Positions 1 to 7,093 of a DNA stretch of 64,000 nucleotides are shown here, piece by piece. Within the stretch, counting starts at the first letter, position 1, and each line of letters opens with the position of its first letter. Under the pieces are notes generated by a model, which was given only the letters and a program-made list of their open reading frames with translations, ran no database searches and was not told the DNA's origin. The translations under genes were made by a program, and so were the position numbers. This DNA comes from Acidobacteriota bacterium (lineage in GTDB: Bacteria > Acidobacteriota > Holophagae > Holophagales > Holophagaceae), in the NCBI GenBank assembly GCA_016195985.1, contig JACPYP010000015.1, positions 1 to 64,000 of the forward strand. Direction: 5' to 3'.

Positions 1-141
1 AAGACGGCGGATCTCTACATGTCGGCCTACGGCATGAACAATGACCGTTCCGCCACCTACGCGCTGTTCCCCCCCGTGGGCAGGGTCGCCCCCGGCGCCT
101 CCACCAAGGGCTTCGGTTTCGGCCTGCTCTACACCTTCTGA
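1..141 (+). CDS. C-terminus of an outer-membrane beta-barrel protein (partial)
   Basis: Frame 1 is open from the window edge to TGA at 139-141 and encodes the last 46 residues of a protein that starts outside the window. The tail alternates polar and hydrophobic residues and ends in G-L-L-Y-T-F. A terminal aromatic Phe after an alternating strand is the usual BAM-recognised signature of outer-membrane barrels, for example TonB-dependent receptors. A Tat-signal gene remnant starts 29 bp downstream in the same orientation, so the two were probably one operon. The exact family cannot be told from this fragment. Confidence 0.55.
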   Translation, partial: KTADLYMSAYGMNNDRSATYALFPPVGRVAPGASTKGFGFGLLYTF

Positions 142-170
142 TTCCTGACCACGATCCACAAGGAGATGAC

Positions 171-281
171 ATGAGCGAAGAGAAGAAGGCTTTGTCCAGG
201 CGGGGTTTCCTGGGCACCGGTGGAGTCGCCCTGCTTGGTAGCATGTTGCCTGCTCAAGCAGCAATCCTGAGCAGCTTTTGA
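171..281 (+). pseudogene. Truncated Tat-signal gene (leader peptide only)
   Basis: ATG at 171 follows a good ribosome site (AAGGAG, 160-165). It opens a 36-residue frame containing SRRGFLG followed by a hydrophobic stretch and LPAQA. This is a textbook twin-arginine signal peptide with a cleavage-like site, but the frame stops at 279-281, just where the mature protein should begin. The body of the gene is missing, and the next readable sequence is an unrelated kinase fragment on the other strand. I read it as a gene cut by a deletion or rearrangement at about 260-300. The original protein cannot be identified. A functional 36-residue peptide is possible but unlikely. Confidence 0.5.
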
Positions 282-303
282 TGGGTTATTACGAGGTTCT
301 GGT

Positions 304-893
304 TCACCGGTCGAGCACCTCCCGAACCTTGCGGGCCAGGTCCAAGCCTCGGAAAGGTTTCTGCAGGAACTGGGTCTCCTCCGGCAGCAGGCCAAGCTTG
401 GCCAGGATATCGCCGGTGTAGCCTGAGATGAACAGCACCTTTAGACCGAGCCGGAGCCCTAGGATTCGCTCCTGCAATTCCTTGCCGTTAAGACCAGGCA
501 TTACCACATCGGTGATCAGAAGATCCAGTGGGCCTGGGTGGTCCCGAGCCAGCAAGTAGCCGTCCAAGCCGTTCTGGGCGGATAGGACGTGATAGCCCTT
601 GTCTTCCAGAACCAGAGTGAGGATATCCACCATGGGCTTTTCGCCCTCCACGACCAGGACGGTTTTGGTTCCGCCGGGAACGGACGCTTCGAGGCCGGGG
701 CTGGTCTCGAGCGCTTCACCACCGCAATCGGGCAGGTAGATCTTCATGGAAGTGCCCAGCCCGGGATTGCTGTAGGCGGTGATAGCGCCGCTGTTCTGGG
801 TGACGATGCCGTAGGCGGTGGACAGGCCCAGCCCAGTGCCCTTGCCTTCGCTCTTGGTGGTGAAGAACGGCTCGAACAGGTGCTCTAGGGTGC
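304..893 (-). pseudogene. C-terminal remnant of a hybrid sensor histidine kinase (HATPase end + receiver domain)
   Basis: Reading leftwards, the remnant begins at LEHLFEPFFTTK and continues through GTGLGLSTAYGIV. These are the F and G2 boxes of a histidine kinase ATPase domain. A short linker then leads into a full receiver domain: TVLVVEGEKPMV, the phospho-acceptor stretch LLITDVVMPGLNG, and LQKPF with the conserved Lys. The dimerisation/phospho-acceptor domain, N box and G1 box are absent. Upstream of about 893 the frame turns into unrelated sequence, and another frame carries a GVHAAP-like continuation that would need a one-base shift. A kinase without its His box and N box cannot autophosphorylate, so this is gene debris. 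The receiver could in principle still fold. Confidence 0.75.
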
Positions 894-985
894 GGCATGG
901 ACGCCCACAGGAGCATCGATGACAGATCAAGGTAAGCGCCAATCGAACCCCACTCTGTCCGGATCAACCTCGACCCGTTAAGGTG

Positions 986-1066
986 TCACGCCTCTGAGGT
1001 GCCGTCCTTCTCTGCCCAGAGCAGCAGGGCCTCGATCTCCTCGAGGGCCTGCAGGTTGCCCCTGCA
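986..1066 (-). pseudogene. Short C-terminal coding fragment, family unknown
   Basis: Read leftwards from about 1066 the frame gives LQALEEIEALLLWAEKDG followed by TSEA and a TGA stop (986-988). The regular heptad-like helix and third-position GC bias look like a genuine protein C-terminus. There is no start codon, and the frame closes just upstream at 1067-1069. It abuts, and is the mirror of, a second coding-like fragment on the plus strand, as expected at a rearrangement junction near 1050-1070. I do not recognise the family, and the call rests on composition only. Confidence 0.3.
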
Positions 1067-1291
1067 TCATCCCATCGCACCATCTCAGTAATTGAGCATC
1101 CAGACGGAACCATTGCCATCCCAAGCGGGGAGGAACCTCCCAAACTCGGGGGGGATTGCACGGTCATTCACGTGCGGGGAGTTGAGGCCAATGAGGGCCG
1201 TCGACCAACAGAAGACGAACTTGAGGCCAAGTATCTAGGGCGCCGGGATCGACTGGCGAAGTGGGAAGCGGATCGGCGGGGAGGGGAGTAG
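1055..1291 (+). pseudogene. Startless coding fragment, family unknown
   Basis: A plus-strand frame runs to TAG at 1289-1291. It reads like a real protein end, with HRTISVIEHPDGTIAIPSGE, then CTVIHVRGVEANEG, and a basic helical tail ELEAKYLGRRDRLAKWE. There is no ATG or GTG with a ribosome site, and sequence upstream of about 1055 is better explained by the minus-strand fragment. The Asp-Gly turn between two strands and the charged helix resemble the C-terminal segment of some transposase or phage-type proteins, but I cannot name a family. The composition is poorer in GC than the genome around it, as for the two small genes that follow. Confidence 0.35.
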
Positions 1292-1339
1292 GCTGGCGGC
1301 ACAGACCGCACCCCTCAATTGCGGACTGCTGGAGGCCGC

Positions 1340-1666
1340 ATGAAGGCACTGTTAGCTGTCATGGTGATGGGCATAATCCAGGCCCAGGCACCCAAACCAG
1401 CGCCTGTTCAGGCAACTCAAATTCAACCTGCTGGGCCATCTCAAGCGGCACCTCGATTCCAGATGATCCAGCTTGGGGAATTCAGGGCAGACCAGTTCCT
1501 TTTAGACGCCTACACCGGTCGAACTTGGCGGATGGTCAAATCATCCAAGGCCGAAGAAGGACAATTGTGGGAGCCCGTTGCCTTTGTTGGAGGCTGGGGA
1601 ACCAACTTCAACTTCCCAGATACAGATGAAGACATGGCTACATCCATCCGAATAAAAAGGTCATAG
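1340..1666 (+). CDS. Small secreted hypothetical protein
   Basis: A 108-residue protein; ATG at 1340 is preceded by GGAGG at 1331-1335. The N-terminus MKALLAVMVMGIIQAQA is a plausible Sec signal peptide. A Pro/Ala/Gln-rich linker of about 25 residues follows, then a compact domain of about 60 residues containing FLLDAYTGRTWRMVKS and LWEPVAFVGGWG. Repeated Trp and Gly residues around a Thr-Gly-Arg-Thr-Trp turn recall short beta-strand domains in which a 'tag' strand reports attribute or value, but no known family is recognised. The gene lies in the low-GC debris region. Only 3 bp separate it from the next frame, so the two may be co-transcribed. Confidence 0.5.
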   Translation: MKALLAVMVMGIIQAQAPKPAPVQATQIQPAGPSQAAPRFQMIQLGEFRADQFLLDAYTGRTWRMVKSSKAEEGQLWEPVAFVGGWGTNFNFPDTDEDMATSIRIKRS

Positions 1667-1669
1667 AAG

Positions 1670-1954
1670 ATGCGGCCAGGAATGGGCTCTGGGAGCCCAA
1701 GTAATACTGCCGGGAGGCCCGTGGACCCGAGAGACCAAGCCCTTCATCGAATCCGCATCATCCTGGAGAACTCTGACATGTGGGCCAGGAACTTCCTGAG
1801 AACCCCAACTCCCCGCCCGGTGGACCTGGACCGGATGGCTTGCTCCATCGTGGACGCCCTGGAGGTGGTCCGCGGCTCAGCAATAAACAAACGGAAAATC
1901 AGGGAGCGATGGGACAAAGTAGGCTCACCTAGGCCGTTTGTTCCACTAGTGTAG
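1670..1954 (+). CDS. Hypothetical protein, possibly co-transcribed with the preceding gene
   Basis: A 94-residue frame opening 3 bp after the preceding stop. The first ~20 residues are low-complexity, and the true start may be internal (no strong ribosome site is visible before 1670). The centre, ALHRIRIILENSDMWARNFL and LDRMACSIVDALEVVRG, is predicted helical and looks coding. It ends with the basic segment NKRKIRERWDKV. No signal peptide or membrane segment is seen. The family is not recognised. Its position between debris and a tRNA gene, and its base composition, suggest acquired DNA. Confidence 0.35.
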   Translation: MRPGMGSGSPSNTAGRPVDPRDQALHRIRIILENSDMWARNFLRTPTPRPVDLDRMACSIVDALEVVRGSAINKRKIRERWDKVGSPRPFVPLV

Positions 1955-2021
1955 GTCCTGGATTTGGGCTCCTAGACTCACCTTAGACTCATGGTGAACT
2001 CTGACTATCAGAATTGTGTCG

Positions 2022-2052
2022 ATAAAAAACAACCGCCACTCAATGGTGGCGG
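2022..2052 (-). terminator. Rho-independent terminator of the initiator tRNA gene
   Basis: On the minus strand CCGCCAC / GTGGCGG (arms 2046-2052 and 2033-2039) form a 7-bp stem with a 6-nt loop, followed by a T-rich tract (2030-2022). It lies 10 bp beyond the tRNA 3' end, in the right orientation. Confidence 0.75.
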
Positions 2053-2062
2053 CGTTCGTGTT

Positions 2063-2139
<77 letters not shown>

Positions 2140-2230
2140 GTAGGGATTTGAGTGTAGCAGGGTTTGGGAGAACGGCAAGGGCGCATGTCCGTGGGGACTT
2201 GGTATGCTCGACGGACGCTCGGGAGATTCG

Positions 2231-4177
2231 ATGGGACGCCGCTTGATGCTTCTGCTGGTGATGCTCGCAGCGGCGGGTCTGACGGCGGGGCCGCGGACGT
2301 GGACTCCGGAGAAGTGGTTCGACAAGCCTCGTTCGCCGCGGATCGCCAATTACCGCATCGAGGCCGCGCTGGACTTCGAGCACAAGACGCTCGAAGGCCG
2401 GGAGACCCTCAGCTGGCGCAACACCGGCACGGCCCCCACGCAGGAACTGCCGCTGCATCTCTATCTCAACGCCTTCAAGGGGCCCCAAAGCCGGTTCGTG
2501 AAGGAAAGCGGCGGACGCCTGCGCAGGGACCATCTGGGCCGCCAGGAGGAGGCATCCTCGTGGGGCTATTGCCGTCTGCTGAGCGTCCGCCTGGACGGCA
2601 AGGACCTGGACGGGCACGACGGGGAAGATGAGACCGTGCGCTGGCTGAAGCTGCCCCGGCCCGTGGCGCCCGGCGAAACCATCCACCTGGACATCGCCTG
2701 GGAGAACCGCTATCCGAGGGTGTTCGCCCGCAGCGGTTGGGCGGGCACTTTCCTCATGTCGGGGCAGTGGTTCCCCAAGGTGGGGGTCTACCAGGGCGAC
2801 CGCTGGAACTGCCACGCTTACCACGCCAATACGGAATTCTTCGCCGATTTCGGCGTCTACGACGTGGCCCTTTCCCTGCCGAACGCGCTGGGCCTCGCGC
2901 ACACGGGCACGCAGACCAACTTCGTGACGGAGATCGAGCAGGATCCCAAGCGGCCCCTGAACGTGATCTGGCGTCTGCACGCGGAGGATGTGCACGATTT
3001 CGCCTGGGCGGTGATGCCCAGCGAAAGCTGGCGCAAGCCCGCCATGTACCAGTACCGCGACGTGCAGGTGTTCTACTACATCGACGGGGCGAACCGGAGC
3101 AATTTCGCCCGGCAGCGCCGCGCCGTGGAGAACGCCCTGCGCTGGAGCGAGGAGTGGTGTTTCAAGTACCCCTATCCCACACTCACGGTCATCGACACGC
3201 CCAAGGAGGCTTCCGGCGCCGACGGCATGGAATATCCCACCTTGATCACCGCCGGTTCCGTGGCCTTCGATCCGCTGCAGTTCCGCGGGGAACCGGAGCT
3301 GGTGAGCGTCCATGAATTCGGGCATCAGTATTTCTACGGGATGCTGGCCAGCAATGAGTTTGAGGAGCCCTGGCTGGACGAGGGGTTCACCAGCTGGTTC
3401 ACCCACAAGGCGCTGGAACGCAGCTACCACGCCCTGATGAGCGGGCGGCGCTTCCAGGTCGGCACGGATTTCGTGGAGTGGGTGGGGTACTGGTCCCTTC
3501 CCAGCAGTGATCCCCTCACCCGGTTCGGCTTCAAGACCCTGAACGGCCAGGCCTACTACACTGCCGCCTACGCCAAGCCCACGCTGGTGCTCAACCAGAT
3601 GGAAGCCATGCTGGGAAGGCCGGTGATGGAACAGGTCATGCGCGCCTACGCGCAGGAGATGGCCTTCCGCCACCCCAACCGGAACGACTTCCGGCGCATC
3701 GCCGAGAGGGTTTCCGGCCGGGATCTCAGCGCCTTCTGGCGTGATTTCGTCGAAGGCACCGAGGTGCTCGACTACGCCATCCGCGGGGTGAAGAACCAGG
3801 ATGTTCTGCAAGGGGGCTGGCTCTACTCGGACAAGCCCCCGGTTTTCGCCGCCCCGCAGCCGGCGGCGCCGGGCCGGGTGGGTTCGATCACGCTGGAGCG
3901 GCGGGGCGGTATCCGGGTTCCCATCACCCTGTGGGTGCGCCTGGAAAACCACGAGGAACAACGGTTCGTCTGGGACGGGCAGGACCGCTGGATCACCTAC
4001 GAGTTCGATTCACCGGTGGCCGCGGCGGTGCTGGATCCGGACGGGAACTACCCCATGCTGAAGGACCGCCTCCACGCCAGCTACAACCCCAAGCCCATCC
4101 GCCGCGGTTTCCACTACTGGGCCCAGATGGTGTGGGGTGCCGTGGCGGGCTGGATGCAGGGGTGCGGCATCGGCTGA
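2231..4177 (+). CDS. Secreted M1-family zinc metallopeptidase
   Basis: A 648-residue protein. The start is taken at 2231 because this ATG follows a purine-rich site (GGGAGA) and begins a signal peptide (GRRLMLLLVMLAAAG); an ATG 27 bp upstream would disrupt it. An N-terminal beta-saddle domain precedes the gluzincin catalytic domain. The zinc site HEFGH is at residues 361-365, with the third ligand Glu384 in WLDEGF, exactly the HEXXH-X18-E spacing of M1 aminopeptidases. The substrate-recognition GxMEN element appears as GADGMEYP. Members hydrolyse N-terminal residues from peptides, here probably in the periplasm. A second, cytoplasmic-looking M1 enzyme lies at 43246-45024. The gene stands alone between the tRNA and a convergent gene. 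Confidence 0.9.
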   Translation: MGRRLMLLLVMLAAAGLTAGPRTWTPEKWFDKPRSPRIANYRIEAALDFEHKTLEGRETLSWRNTGTAPTQELPLHLYLNAFKGPQSRFVKESGGRLRRDHLGRQEEASSWGYCRLLSVRLDGKDLDGHDGEDETVRWLKLPRPVAPGETIHLDIAWENRYPRVFARSGWAGTFLMSGQWFPKVGVYQGDRWNCHAYHANTEFFADFGVYDVALSLPNALGLAHTGTQTNFVTEIEQDPKRPLNVIWRLHAEDVHDFAWAVMPSESWRKPAMYQYRDVQVFYYIDGANRSNFARQRRAVENALRWSEEWCFKYPYPTLTVIDTPKEASGADGMEYPTLITAGSVAFDPLQFRGEPELVSVHEFGHQYFYGMLASNEFEEPWLDEGFTSWFTHKALERSYHALMSGRRFQVGTDFVEWVGYWSLPSSDPLTRFGFKTLNGQAYYTAAYAKPTLVLNQMEAMLGRPVMEQVMRAYAQEMAFRHPNRNDFRRIAERVSGRDLSAFWRDFVEGTEVLDYAIRGVKNQDVLQGGWLYSDKPPVFAAPQPAAPGRVGSITLERRGGIRVPITLWVRLENHEEQRFVWDGQDRWITYEFDSPVAAAVLDPDGNYPMLKDRLHASYNPKPIRRGFHYWAQMVWGAVAGWMQGCGIG

Positions 4178-4203
4178 GGGCAGCGGCCAGAAACAGCACC
4201 GGC

Positions 4204-5169
4204 CTAGGGATGTTCCGGCGCCGCGTCTCCCATGCGGATGGCCTGGATGTCGCCCTTGGCGTTCAGCGTGATCAGGATCGGGAACCAGGCCAGGCCCACT
4301 TTTTCGAAGGCGGTCCGGCTGGGCGCGAACTGGGCGTTGCGCCCGGCTTCACGGAGGCGCTGGCCCAGGGCCTGGCCCTCGTCCATGAGGGGGGCGCTGA
4401 GGCTCGCGTCCGCCGCATCCTGGTAGCCGGTCTCGCTGGGGAGGATCCAGGCGGTGCCGGCGGGAAGCGGCGGCAGGGCGTCCTTGAGGGCCGGGCAGAC
4501 CCAGATGCGCGAGGCGCCCAGCTGGTCCAGGCGCAGGTCCTGGTAGTCCAGGCCGGGCAAGGTCCACAGGCGGAAGACGGGGGAGGGGCCGCCGATCAGC
4601 CCGAAGAGGCGCTGGAAATCCTTGAACGTGCTTTCCGAATCGGCACCCGGGGCCGGCCGGAGGGCGGCCAGCCGGGCTTCGTCCTGTTCGGCCAAGGCCC
4701 AGCAGAGGGCGTGGCGCAGCCCGTAGCCGCGGGTGAGGGCCGGGCCCGCGGCCAGAAGGCGGTCCTCCCAGAGGCGGCGCAGCGCGGCATCGAAGGCGCC
4801 GCCGCGTGCCTGGAGGCGGCCCCAGCGCCAAAGGGCCAGGGCCGTGCCGGCGCGCCGCAGGGGCAGGTCCTTCAGGGCGGCGGGAAGCTGCTTCTTGGGC
4901 GTCTTCAGGAGGCGGCGGAGCGCCTCGGCCTCCTGCCGGTCCGGGCCGCCCGCGAAGGGATCGGCGGGAAGACCGCGCTCCGGCTCGAAGGTGGCCGCGG
5001 CCCGCAGCCAGCGGTAGGACAGGGCTGCGGCCCCCTTGAGCTTCGGGAGGGCGGGGAGGGGCTTCTCCCAGTCAAAGGCCTCCAGAAGGGCGATCTCCGG
5101 CTCCTGGTCCCGGGAAGCGGGATCGGGGGCGGTGATGGCGGGGGGGGCTTGCAGGGCGGGGAGGGGCAT
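4204..5169 (-). CDS. Hypothetical protein with a possible degenerate thioredoxin-like C-terminus
   Basis: A 321-residue protein. ATG at 5169 follows AGAGAGGT; a longer frame with an upstream Met lacks a ribosome site. There is no signal peptide. Residues ~1-190 are mostly helical and Ala/Leu/Arg-rich (RLLKTPKKQLPAALKDLPLR), resembling helical-repeat scaffolds. The last ~110 residues alternate strands and helices (RIWVCPALKDALPPL, GTAWILPSE, GLAWFPILITLNAKGDIQAI). They end in a strand-turn-strand motif like the C-terminal half of TlpA/AhpC thioredoxin folds, without a CxxC motif. The gene is divergent from pyrF (51 bp between starts). I do not recognise the family. Confidence 0.6.
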   Translation of the reverse strand: MPLPALQAPPAITAPDPASRDQEPEIALLEAFDWEKPLPALPKLKGAAALSYRWLRAAATFEPERGLPADPFAGGPDRQEAEALRRLLKTPKKQLPAALKDLPLRRAGTALALWRWGRLQARGGAFDAALRRLWEDRLLAAGPALTRGYGLRHALCWALAEQDEARLAALRPAPGADSESTFKDFQRLFGLIGGPSPVFRLWTLPGLDYQDLRLDQLGASRIWVCPALKDALPPLPAGTAWILPSETGYQDAADASLSAPLMDEGQALGQRLREAGRNAQFAPSRTAFEKVGLAWFPILITLNAKGDIQAIRMGDAAPEHP

Positions 5170-5220
5170 CGATACCTCTCTTAATGGCAGAATGGTCCTC
5201 CGCATCATACGGGAGTCCCC

Positions 5221-5946
5221 TTGTCCGCACCGCATTCGACCCTCTCGCTCCGAGATCGCCTCGTGGTGGCCCTGGACGTGCCCACGGCCCGGGAGGCCCT
5301 GGCCCTGGCCGAGCGGCTGTCGGGTCGGGTAGGCATGCTCAAGGTGGGCCTAGAGCTGTTTTGCGCCGAGGGGCCGGCCTTCGTGCGGGACCTGCAGGCG
5401 ATGGCGCCGGTGTTCCTCGACCTCAAGCTCCACGACATTCCCACCACCGTGCGGCGGGCCATGGAGGCGGTGCTGCGGCTGGATCCGCGCCTAATCAACG
5501 TCCACGCCCAGGGCGGGCCCGCCATGCTGGAGGCGGCGGTGGAGGCCGTGCGCGCCCATCGGGACGCAGGGGGACGCACCGAGCTGCTGGCGGTCACGGT
5601 GCTCACCAGCTTGGACCGCGAGGCCCTGGCGGCCCTGGGCCATGCGGCTCCACCGGAGGATCTGGCCCTGGCCTACGCCCGGCTGGCCCAGCAGGCCGGC
5701 GTGGGCGGGGTGGTGTGCTCCGCCTGGGAGGCGGCGGCCATCCGCGAAGCCTGCGGCGAGGGCTTCCACCGCCTCACCCCGGGCATCCGTCCCTCCGGCT
5801 CGGCCGTGCAGGATCAGGCCCGGGTCATGACGCCTGCCCAGGCCCTCAAGCAGGGCGCCACCTGGCTGGTGGTGGGCCGCCCCATCACCCACGCCCCGGA
5901 TCCCGCTGCCGCGGCGGAAGCCATCGTGGCGGAGATGCAGGTCTGA
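5221..5946 (+). CDS. pyrF: Orotidine 5'-phosphate decarboxylase
   Basis: A 241-residue single-domain TIM barrel that converts OMP to UMP in the last step of pyrimidine synthesis. The start codon is TTG at 5221, placed by the N-terminal strand RLVVALDV expected in the family. The catalytic DLKLHDIP (residues 67-74) supplies the Asp-Lys-Asp charge network, and LKVGLE supplies the early Lys. The phosphate-binding loops are LTPGIRP and WLVVGRPIT near the C-terminus. Length and order match the bacterial short PyrF group. Its stop overlaps the start of the next gene (TGATG), giving a tight three-gene operon with a membrane protein and a PnuC-type transporter. Confidence 0.96.
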   Translation: MSAPHSTLSLRDRLVVALDVPTAREALALAERLSGRVGMLKVGLELFCAEGPAFVRDLQAMAPVFLDLKLHDIPTTVRRAMEAVLRLDPRLINVHAQGGPAMLEAAVEAVRAHRDAGGRTELLAVTVLTSLDREALAALGHAAPPEDLALAYARLAQQAGVGGVVCSAWEAAAIREACGEGFHRLTPGIRPSGSAVQDQARVMTPAQALKQGATWLVVGRPITHAPDPAAAAEAIVAEMQV

Positions 5947-6488
5947 TGTCGGCTGGTTCCCCCCTCGTCTTCCGGCCCTCCTTCGCCCAGCGCGCCATGG
6001 CCATGCTGCTCTTCGCGGGCTCTTGGCTGGTGGGGGTGCGGGCCCTGGCGCAGATCCTGGAGCGGTTGCCGGTGCTCCGGGCCTCCCTGAAGGTGGCCGA
6101 GGCCGCCGGCGAACCCACCTGGTCTTTCTGGGTGGCGGTGACGGCGGCCTTCGGGGCCGTGGTGGTGGGCAGCTTCCTGCTGCTGGGCACCCTGGTGGGG
6201 GTGCTCATGGTGGAGGGCTCCCAGGTGATGCTGGACGACCTGGGCCTGTCGGTGGAGCATTCGGCGCTGCCCGCGCCCCTGGCCCGGCGCTTCGGCGCAG
6301 GCCGGCTGCTTTGGAAGCAGATCTCCCGGGTGGATCGCTCCGGCCCCTTCTTCGTGCTGCGCGGAGGCGGCGAACCCTCCGCCCACCTGCGGAAGGATCC
6401 GACCCTACGCTTCCTGCTGGTGGACGAGCTGGAGCGTCTGGTGCTCATCATCCTCGAGCGCAGCCCCAACCTGAAGCACGAGGACTGA
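5946..6488 (+). CDS. Small two-pass membrane protein with a C-terminal cytoplasmic domain
   Basis: A 180-residue protein starting in the TGATG overlap with pyrF. Two hydrophobic helices are visible (about residues 17-38, AMAMLLFAGSWLVGVRALA, and 62-90, WVAVTAAFGAVVVGSFLLLG). A ~90-residue basic domain follows with a PH-like strand pattern (GLSVEHSALP, LLWKQISRVDRSGPFFVLRG) and a final helix ELERLVLIILERSP. This layout resembles bacterial PH-domain (YdbS/YcxB-like) membrane proteins, but the match is weak. It overlaps the following pnuC by one base, so all three are co-translated. No function can be assigned. Confidence 0.75.
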   Translation: MSAGSPLVFRPSFAQRAMAMLLFAGSWLVGVRALAQILERLPVLRASLKVAEAAGEPTWSFWVAVTAAFGAVVVGSFLLLGTLVGVLMVEGSQVMLDDLGLSVEHSALPAPLARRFGAGRLLWKQISRVDRSGPFFVLRGGGEPSAHLRKDPTLRFLLVDELERLVLIILERSPNLKHED

Positions 6489-7093
6489 TGCCCTCCTTCA
6501 TGGAAGTCTTCGGCTTCATCACCGGGGCGGCCTGCGTGGCCCTGCTGGTGCGGCAGAGCATCTGGAACTGGCCCCTGGGCATCGCCAACAACCTCGTGTT
6601 CATCGTGCTGTTCTACCGGACGGGCCTCTATGCGGACGTGGGGCTGCAGGGCTTCTACATCGCCATCTCGCTGTACGGCTGGTGGCACTGGCTGCACGGC
6701 GGGCGGGACCACGGAAAGCTGGCTGTGAGCCGCATCCGGCCCCTGGCGGGCCTCCTCCTGGCCCTGGCAGTGGCGGCCCTCACGGCCACGCTGGCCTGGC
6801 TGCTGCGCCGCTACACCAACAGCACGGTGCCCGTGCTGGATTCGCTCATCACGGCCCTCAGCCTGGTGGCCCAGTTCATGATGACGCGCAAGTGGATCGA
6901 GAACTGGCCTGTGTGGATCGCGGCGAACTGCCTTTCCGTGGGCCTGCTGATCTACAAGGGGCTTTACGTGGCCAGCGCCCTCTACGCGGTCTACCAGGTG
7001 CTTTGCGTCCTGGGCCTCCGCGAGTGGCGCCGGGAGCTGAATGCTGTAGATTCGGAGACTGCACCCCCGGCGGCTACATCTTCGGCCGGCTGA
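6488..7093 (+). CDS. pnuC: PnuC-family nicotinamide riboside transporter
   Basis: A 201-residue integral membrane protein with about seven transmembrane segments. The two diagnostic Trp-rich motifs are present: WNWPLGIANN at residues 26-35 and QFMMTRKWIENWPVWI at residues 129-144. These form the vitamin-binding centre of PnuC facilitators, which import nicotinamide riboside (some relatives carry other vitamins) for NAD synthesis. The start at 6488 overlaps the preceding stop. The usual partner nadR is not adjacent, so the substrate rests on family membership only. The 3' end overlaps the convergent radical SAM gene by 20 bp. Confidence 0.9.
   Translation: MPSFMEVFGFITGAACVALLVRQSIWNWPLGIANNLVFIVLFYRTGLYADVGLQGFYIAISLYGWWHWLHGGRDHGKLAVSRIRPLAGLLLALAVAALTATLAWLLRRYTNSTVPVLDSLITALSLVAQFMMTRKWIENWPVWIAANCLSVGLLIYKGLYVASALYAVYQVLCVLGLREWRRELNAVDSETAPPAATSSAG

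Noticed and set aside
304-942. Intact response-regulator gene
   Set aside because: The N-terminal part is the end of a kinase ATPase domain, and the first ~20 residues are unrelated to it, so the frame is a truncated hybrid kinase and not a free response regulator.
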